19,143 nt of DNA from an uncultured Bacilli bacterium (lineage in GTDB: Bacteria > Bacillota_I > Bacilli_A > RF39 > UBA660): contig CALVPC010000007.1 of the NCBI GenBank assembly GCA_944350405.1, positions 1-19,143 of the forward strand, in the 5' to 3' direction. This document shows, piece after piece, positions 15,403 through 19,143 of this stretch. The notes below the pieces were generated by a model. That model was not told where the DNA came from, did not search any database, and saw nothing but the letters and a program-made list of their open reading frames with translations. The position numbers were made by a program, and so were the translations under genes. Positions within the stretch are counted from its first letter, which is position 1. Every line of letters starts with the position of its first letter.

Positions 15403-16050
15403 ATGAGAATGAATTTAAAAAATAAAAAGTACAGATCATTTAGAGTAATGAGGTTTAATAAGATTAAAATTACTAGTAAGAATTTGTTTATATTTATTGT
15501 TTCCTTTTCTATTATTGCTATTATATTAGGGATAATTTTCTATTTTTTTTTAAATGAAAGTGATAAATCTTTAGCCATGACTAATATGTTTGATTATTTT
15601 TCGATTGCGGATAATTATAATTATTTTAATGCTATAACAGAAAGTTTTTTAGAGAATACTTTTAATGTGTTTTTAATTTGGATTTTAGGAATAAGTGTTA
15701 TTGGAATAGTGGCAGTTATATTTATTTATTTTTGTCAGATGTTTAGTATTGGTTTTTTTATAGCTAGTATTTTTGGAAAATATGGTGTAAAGGGTATTTT
15801 AGGGACTTTGGCTTATTTATTTCCTTCAAATATATGTTATGTGGTTCTATTCTTTATATTAACTTTTTTTGCTATTAAAATATCATATAAATTTATAACT
15901 TTATGTTTTGGTAAAGAGGAGGTTAATATTAAAGAGGAAATTCGTAAATATTTTAAGATTTTGTTATTTTCTTTTATTGTTATGATTGCAGTTGTTTTGC
16001 TTGAAGTTTTTGTGGATCCAATTGTAATAAAAATTTTTACAAAATTATAA
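15403..16050 (+). CDS. spoIIM: Stage II sporulation protein M family membrane protein
   Basis: This 215-residue polytopic membrane protein matches the SpoIIM family (PF01944). It has hydrophobic segments at about 23-46, 80-108, 109-125, 130-155 and 180-200, the conserved FLIWILGISVIG and QMFSIGF stretches, and the closing motif LLEVFVDPIVI. In endospore formers SpoIIM works with SpoIID and SpoIIP to thin septal peptidoglycan and drive engulfment. I start it at ATG 15403, with GGTGAT at 15393-15398; the in-frame TTG at 15391 overlaps this site and ATG 15409 is also possible. No clear promoter is visible: a TATAAT at 15382-15387 is too close to the start. SpoIIM-like proteins also occur in non-sporulating bacteria, so sporulation is likely but not proven. 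Confidence 0.82.
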   Translation: MRMNLKNKKYRSFRVMRFNKIKITSKNLFIFIVSFSIIAIILGIIFYFFLNESDKSLAMTNMFDYFSIADNYNYFNAITESFLENTFNVFLIWILGISVIGIVAVIFIYFCQMFSIGFFIASIFGKYGVKGILGTLAYLFPSNICYVVLFFILTFFAIKISYKFITLCFGKEEVNIKEEIRKYFKILLFSFIVMIAVVLLEVFVDPIVIKIFTKL

Positions 16051-16064
16051 GTTTATGATATAAT
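16036..16064 (+). promoter_or_regulatory. Extended -10 promoter of mnmA
   Basis: TTTACA (16036-16041), a 17-nt spacer and TATAAT (16059-16064) with TG one base before the hexamer form a strong vegetative promoter. The -35 lies within the last codons of spoIIM. The start would be near 16071, giving a leader of about 17 nt with GGTGAT. Confidence 0.8.
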
Positions 16065-16087
16065 GTAAGACGATGTTGGTGATGTAT

Positions 16088-17194
16088 ATGAAAAAAGTAA
16101 TAGTTGGGGTATCTGGAGGAGTTGATTCTTCAGTAGCTCTTATATTATTAAAAAATGAAGGTTATGAAGTTGAAGGTTTATTTATGAGAAACTGGGATAG
16201 CCTTGTAAATAATGATATTTTAGGTAATCCAACTTTAGATAATCAAATATGTACGCAAGAAGAGGATTACAATGATGCCAAAGCAGTATGTGATAAGCTT
16301 GGTGTAACTCTTCACAGAATTGATTTTGTAAAAGAATATTGGGATTATGTATTTACTTATTTTTTAGACGAATTAAAGAAGGGGAGAACTCCTAATCCAG
16401 ATGTTATGTGCAATAAATATATAAAATTTGATTTATTTATAAAAGAAGCTAAAAAATTAGGTGCTGATTATGTGGCAACTGGTCATTATGCGAGAATAGA
16501 AAATGGTAATTTGTACAAAGGAATAGATGAAAATAAAGATCAGTCATATTTTTTATCTCAATTGTCTAATGAACAGCTTAAGAATGTATTATTTCCAGTT
16601 GGAAATTTAAATAAAGAAGAAGTTAGAAAGATAGCTAGAGATTATGATTTAGTTACAAAAGATAAAAAAGATTCTACGGGGATATGTTTTATTGGTGAAA
16701 GGAATTTTAGACAGTTTCTGTCAAATTATTTACCTAATATTCCAGGTAAAATAGTTAATATTGAAACTAATGAGGTTTTAGGGGAACATATTGGATTAAT
16801 GCATTATACAATTGGTCAACGAAAAGGACTTGCAGTTGGTGGAACTAATGATAGACTTTTTGTAGTTGGTAAGAACTTGAATGATAATATTTTATATGTT
16901 GCTCTAGGTAGTGATAATGACTATTTATATTCAGATAGTTGTATTATAGATACACTAGTACTTAATACAAATGATAAAATAGTTAATTGTCAAGCTAAAT
17001 TTAGATATAGAAGTAAAGATATTCCTGTTAGTATAGAATATTTAGATAATGACGAATTATTAGTTAAATATACTAATGGTAAGAGCATTACTCCTGGTCA
17101 AGTTTGTGCTTTGTATGATGGAGATCGATGCCTTGGTAGTGGAATTATTAAAGAAGTTAGAAAAAACAATGAAAAGTTATGGTATTTATTATAA
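16088..17194 (+). CDS. mnmA: tRNA-specific 2-thiouridylase MnmA
   Basis: This 368-residue enzyme adds sulfur to C2 of the wobble uridine of tRNA-Lys, -Glu and -Gln. The PP-loop SGGVDSS (9-15) binds ATP, FMRNWD follows, and the catalytic cysteines are Cys108 in DVMCNKYIKF and Cys200 in GICFIGERNF, close to E. coli positions 102 and 199. HYTIGQRKGLAVGG and the beta-barrel C-terminal domain complete a standard MnmA. I choose ATG 16088, where GGTGAT stands 4 nt upstream; the ATG at 16073 adds five residues and overlaps that site. It has its own promoter and a terminator after the stop, so it is probably monocistronic. Confidence 0.96.
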   Translation: MKKVIVGVSGGVDSSVALILLKNEGYEVEGLFMRNWDSLVNNDILGNPTLDNQICTQEEDYNDAKAVCDKLGVTLHRIDFVKEYWDYVFTYFLDELKKGRTPNPDVMCNKYIKFDLFIKEAKKLGADYVATGHYARIENGNLYKGIDENKDQSYFLSQLSNEQLKNVLFPVGNLNKEEVRKIARDYDLVTKDKKDSTGICFIGERNFRQFLSNYLPNIPGKIVNIETNEVLGEHIGLMHYTIGQRKGLAVGGTNDRLFVVGKNLNDNILYVALGSDNDYLYSDSCIIDTLVLNTNDKIVNCQAKFRYRSKDIPVSIEYLDNDELLVKYTNGKSITPGQVCALYDGDRCLGSGIIKEVRKNNEKLWYLL

Positions 17195-17207
17195 ACATAA
17201 CTTTTTT
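17172..17207 (+). terminator. Intrinsic terminator of mnmA
   Basis: AAAAGTTATG (17172-17181) pairs with CATAACTTTT (17196-17205) around a 14-nt loop that includes the mnmA stop codon, followed by more T. The 10-bp stem plus T run is a good terminator. Confidence 0.8.
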
Positions 17208-17217
17208 ATTATTTAAC

Positions 17218-17262
17218 TTTACATAAATTTACACTTGACATTGTTGACACTTGTGATAAAAT
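17218..17262 (+). promoter_or_regulatory. Promoter of the HTH/ATP-grasp operon with embedded direct repeats
   Basis: TTGACA (17235-17240), a 16-nt spacer and TAAAAT (17257-17262) with an upstream TG form the likely promoter. A second TTGACA at 17244-17249 could serve a -10 at 17265-17270. The repeat TT(T/G)ACACTTG occurs at 17228-17237 and 17244-17253, with a partial TTTACA at 17218. Repeats overlapping a -35 suggest an operator, possibly for the HTH protein itself. Confidence 0.6.
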
Positions 17263-17284
17263 TATATTATAGGGAGATGATGAT

Positions 17285-18055
17285 ATGATGAAAGAGGCTT
17301 GTAGAATAATAAATGAAGCTAGTATTTCAAAAGTAAGCATCGCAAAATATTTAGGAGTATCACGTCAAATGCTTTATAATTATTTAGCACTTGATTCTAT
17401 TAGTGAACTTCCAAAAGATAAGCAGAATAAATTACTTATTCTATTTGGGGTTGAAAATGAAGATGAATTAAAAAAAATTAAAGTAGATGATAACTATATT
17501 TCTCTTTTAGAAGCAAGAATTAATGAGGGTATTATTGATATTTTTAATAAGGAATCTATTTCTGATTTAAAAGGTCTTAATAAGAAAGAACAAACTATTT
17601 TAACGGATATTTTTACTCTTTTGAAAGATAGATTGCTAGAAAATAAGTCGGATGAAGAATATACTACTTTGAAATATTTATATATGTATTTGCAGAATAT
17701 GGAACAAATGGAAGAACTTAAATATATTTTAGCATATATGGCTAAAACTAATGCTCAAGTACCAGTGCTAGAATATAATTATAATGAAGAAAAGCAATAT
17801 ATATTTGAAGGTATTTTGTTTTCTGCTATGACTTTGTATACAAATGGTAGTGCTTCTAGAAGTAAAGTAGCAGAGTCTCATAAAAAATGGGAAAAAGAAA
17901 TAGAAGCTAAAAAAGAAGAGCAGTTAAGTCGTACTCAAGAATTAACTTGTTTTAAGGAACAAGCTTTGTCAGAACTTGGTTATTCTTCAATCAATGAAAA
18001 TAATGCTAAAGAAGTATTTGAAAAAATTGCAGAAATAATGTCTAGAAAGTTTTAG
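17285..18055 (+). CDS. Helix-turn-helix protein of unknown function
   Basis: I do not recognise the family of this 256-residue protein. Residues about 10-40 form a likely helix-turn-helix: ISKVSIAKYLGVSRQMLYNYL is typical of TetR/Xre-like recognition units, with the turn at GVSRQ. Residues about 60-150 are predicted helical and acidic. Residues about 190-225 are highly charged (Lys/Glu-rich, KKWEKEIEAKKEEQ) and may be a coiled coil for dimerisation. No ligand-binding motif or membrane segment is seen. GGGAGATGAT precedes ATG 17285 with 3 nt; ATG 17288 is an equal alternative in frame. It is 12 nt upstream of the ATP-grasp gene and probably cotranscribed with it. Autoregulation through the direct repeats at 17228-17253 is inference. 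Confidence 0.75.
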   Translation: MMKEACRIINEASISKVSIAKYLGVSRQMLYNYLALDSISELPKDKQNKLLILFGVENEDELKKIKVDDNYISLLEARINEGIIDIFNKESISDLKGLNKKEQTILTDIFTLLKDRLLENKSDEEYTTLKYLYMYLQNMEQMEELKYILAYMAKTNAQVPVLEYNYNEEKQYIFEGILFSAMTLYTNGSASRSKVAESHKKWEKEIEAKKEEQLSRTQELTCFKEQALSELGYSSINENNAKEVFEKIAEIMSRKF

Positions 18056-18067
18056 ATTATTAGTGTT

Positions 18068-19069
18068 ATGTATACTCTAAAAAAGATATTTAAGATTGAT
18101 TTTGAAAAATTAAGTTCTAAAATAAATATATGTAGTGAAAAAAGTAATAAGTCTAAAATAAGAATATTTATTGATATGATAATATGTTTTATTTTATATG
18201 GTGCTGGGTATGTAGATTATGAATTTTTTGATATGTATAAATTGAATAGAAAAGAAAGAAGTACTCTTATTACAATTAGAAAAAATAATAATTATGTGAA
18301 GAAATTAAATCCGAAAGAGTACTGGAAATATATTGATGATAAAGCTTTGTTTAATGAAAAATTTAAGAAGTATTTGAATAGAGAATTTTTAAAAATCGAT
18401 AAGGATAATTTTTCTGATTTTGAAAAATTTATTAAAAAAAGAGACGAGATTATTGTTAAGCCTATTGATGCAACATGTGGTACTGGTATTGAAAAAATAA
18501 AAATAGGTGAGGAAGACTCAAAAGAATTGTTTGATAGACTTCTACATAATAATCAACTTTTAATTGAAGATGTTGCAAAGCAACATAAAGATATGAGTAA
18601 ATTGCATGCTTCTTCTGTAAATACGTTAAGAGTGGTTACTATACGTAGTAAATATGGTGTTACTTCAATAATTGCTGCTGTTTGTAGAATGGGAACTAAT
18701 AATAATGTAGTAGATAATTTTCATAGTGATGGTATATATGCCCCTCTTGATGTAAATACTGGAAAAATAGTAGGTGAGGCTTTTGATCAATATAGAAAAT
18801 ACTATACTAAACATCCTACTACTAATATTAAGCTTTTAGGGTATCAAATTCCAGAATGGGAAGCTGTTAAGAAATTAGTGATTGATGCTGCTGAAGAGAT
18901 TAAAGAATTAGGATATATTGGTTGGGATGTTTGCATTGGTCCTAAGGAACCATGTTTAATTGAAGCTAATCAGTATCCTGGTCATGTTTTATATAAGATG
19001 ATTAATTATAATGGTGTTTATGGTGGAATTGATCCTATATTTAAAGAAGCTTTAAATAAACGCAAATAG
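18068..19069 (+). CDS. Sugar-transfer-associated ATP-grasp protein
   Basis: This 333-residue protein resembles the ATPgrasp_ST family (PF14397). ATP-grasp landmarks run in order: IVKPIDATCGTGIEKI with Lys131, LLIEDVAKQH, SVNTLRVVTIRS, and the metal-binding IEANQYPGH with Glu299 and Asn301. ATP-grasp enzymes join a carboxylate to an amine, thiol or hydroxyl through an acyl-phosphate. Relatives are found beside surface-polysaccharide genes, so addition of an amino acid or similar group to a cell-surface sugar is a reasonable inference. The substrate is unknown. The N-terminal 100 residues are basic with one hydrophobic stretch (about 36-52). The Shine-Dalgarno is weak (AGTG), so translation may depend on coupling to the HTH gene 12 nt upstream. 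A strong terminator follows. Confidence 0.8.
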   Translation: MYTLKKIFKIDFEKLSSKINICSEKSNKSKIRIFIDMIICFILYGAGYVDYEFFDMYKLNRKERSTLITIRKNNNYVKKLNPKEYWKYIDDKALFNEKFKKYLNREFLKIDKDNFSDFEKFIKKRDEIIVKPIDATCGTGIEKIKIGEEDSKELFDRLLHNNQLLIEDVAKQHKDMSKLHASSVNTLRVVTIRSKYGVTSIIAAVCRMGTNNNVVDNFHSDGIYAPLDVNTGKIVGEAFDQYRKYYTKHPTTNIKLLGYQIPEWEAVKKLVIDAAEEIKELGYIGWDVCIGPKEPCLIEANQYPGHVLYKMINYNGVYGGIDPIFKEALNKRK

Positions 19070-19107
19070 AAAGTAAGTTTGCTGCTCTACTTTCTATTTT
19101 ATTTTTG
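19064..19107 (+). terminator. Intrinsic terminator of the HTH/ATP-grasp operon
   Basis: A 12-bp perfect stem (19064-19075 with 19088-19099) with a 12-nt loop is followed by TTATTTTT. The left arm contains the ATP-grasp stop codon. The remaining bases to 19143 hold nothing I can identify. Confidence 0.85.
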
Positions 19108-19143
19108 CATTGAGGTTAGGGAGTGGTCATTTTTAGTATTTTC

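Noticed and set aside
1..19143. Mycoplasma-type genetic code (TGA as Trp)
   Set aside because: All complete genes lack internal TGA and use TGG for Trp, and the xseA end reads sensibly only if TGA is a stop.
1..19143. Insertion sequence, prophage, CRISPR array, tRNA or rRNA genes
   Set aside because: No transposase or integrase motifs, no regularly spaced repeats, and no cloverleaf or rRNA-like GC-rich blocks were seen.

Overview
The window is very AT-rich DNA from a low-GC Gram-positive, Bacillota-type bacterium. Two sporulation-family genes (spoIVB and spoIIM) and a wall-teichoic-acid-like locus point to a cell-walled relative of Bacilli or Clostridia. The genus cannot be fixed from the sequence. 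Translation uses the standard bacterial code: all 19 complete genes are free of internal TGA, tryptophans are TGG, and TGA appears only once as a stop, at the end of the partial xseA. Of 20 stops, 14 are TAA, 5 TAG and 1 TGA. Two genes start with TTG. Several genes use the Shine-Dalgarno variant GGTGAT placed 3-5 nt from the start.

Region 1 (1-320) holds the end of xseA and all of xseB (exodeoxyribonuclease VII), closed by a weak terminator. Region 2 (about 325-9500) is one long rightward operon for a poly(glycerol phosphate)-type surface polymer. It has three consecutive, overlapping CDP-glycerol glycerophosphotransferase genes, the third fused to a GT4 glycosyltransferase. These are followed by a fusion of a polysaccharide pyruvyl transferase with an iron-sulfur/FrhB-like domain, the CDP-glycerol-making enzyme TagD, and the two-gene ABC exporter TagG/TagH. 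A strong hairpin terminator closes it. Just beyond, a convergent gpsA-like gene would supply glycerol-3-phosphate, so precursor synthesis, activation, polymerisation, modification and export all lie within about 10 kb. The linkage-unit genes (tagO/tagA) are not in the window.

Region 3 (10.6-14.6 kb) has spoIVB, an unrecognised exported tyrosine-rich protein, a long-range RNA hairpin, and an OmpR-type response regulator/histidine kinase pair. The kinase converges on a DUF2179-family membrane protein, and one 13-bp stem serves both gene ends. Upstream of the DUF2179 gene, and in the same direction, lies a 31-residue membrane peptide gene with a near-consensus promoter.

Region 4 (15.4-19.1 kb) has spoIIM, mnmA (tRNA 2-thiolation) with its own extended -10 promoter, and a probable two-gene operon of an unrecognised HTH protein and a sugar-transfer-associated ATP-grasp protein. 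That operon starts from a promoter embedded in short direct repeats and ends in a strong terminator. The most unusual items are the pyruvyl transferase-FrhB fusion, the divergent GpsA with a hairpin between its Shine-Dalgarno and its start, the structured RNA ahead of the two-component system, and the HTH/ATP-grasp pair.
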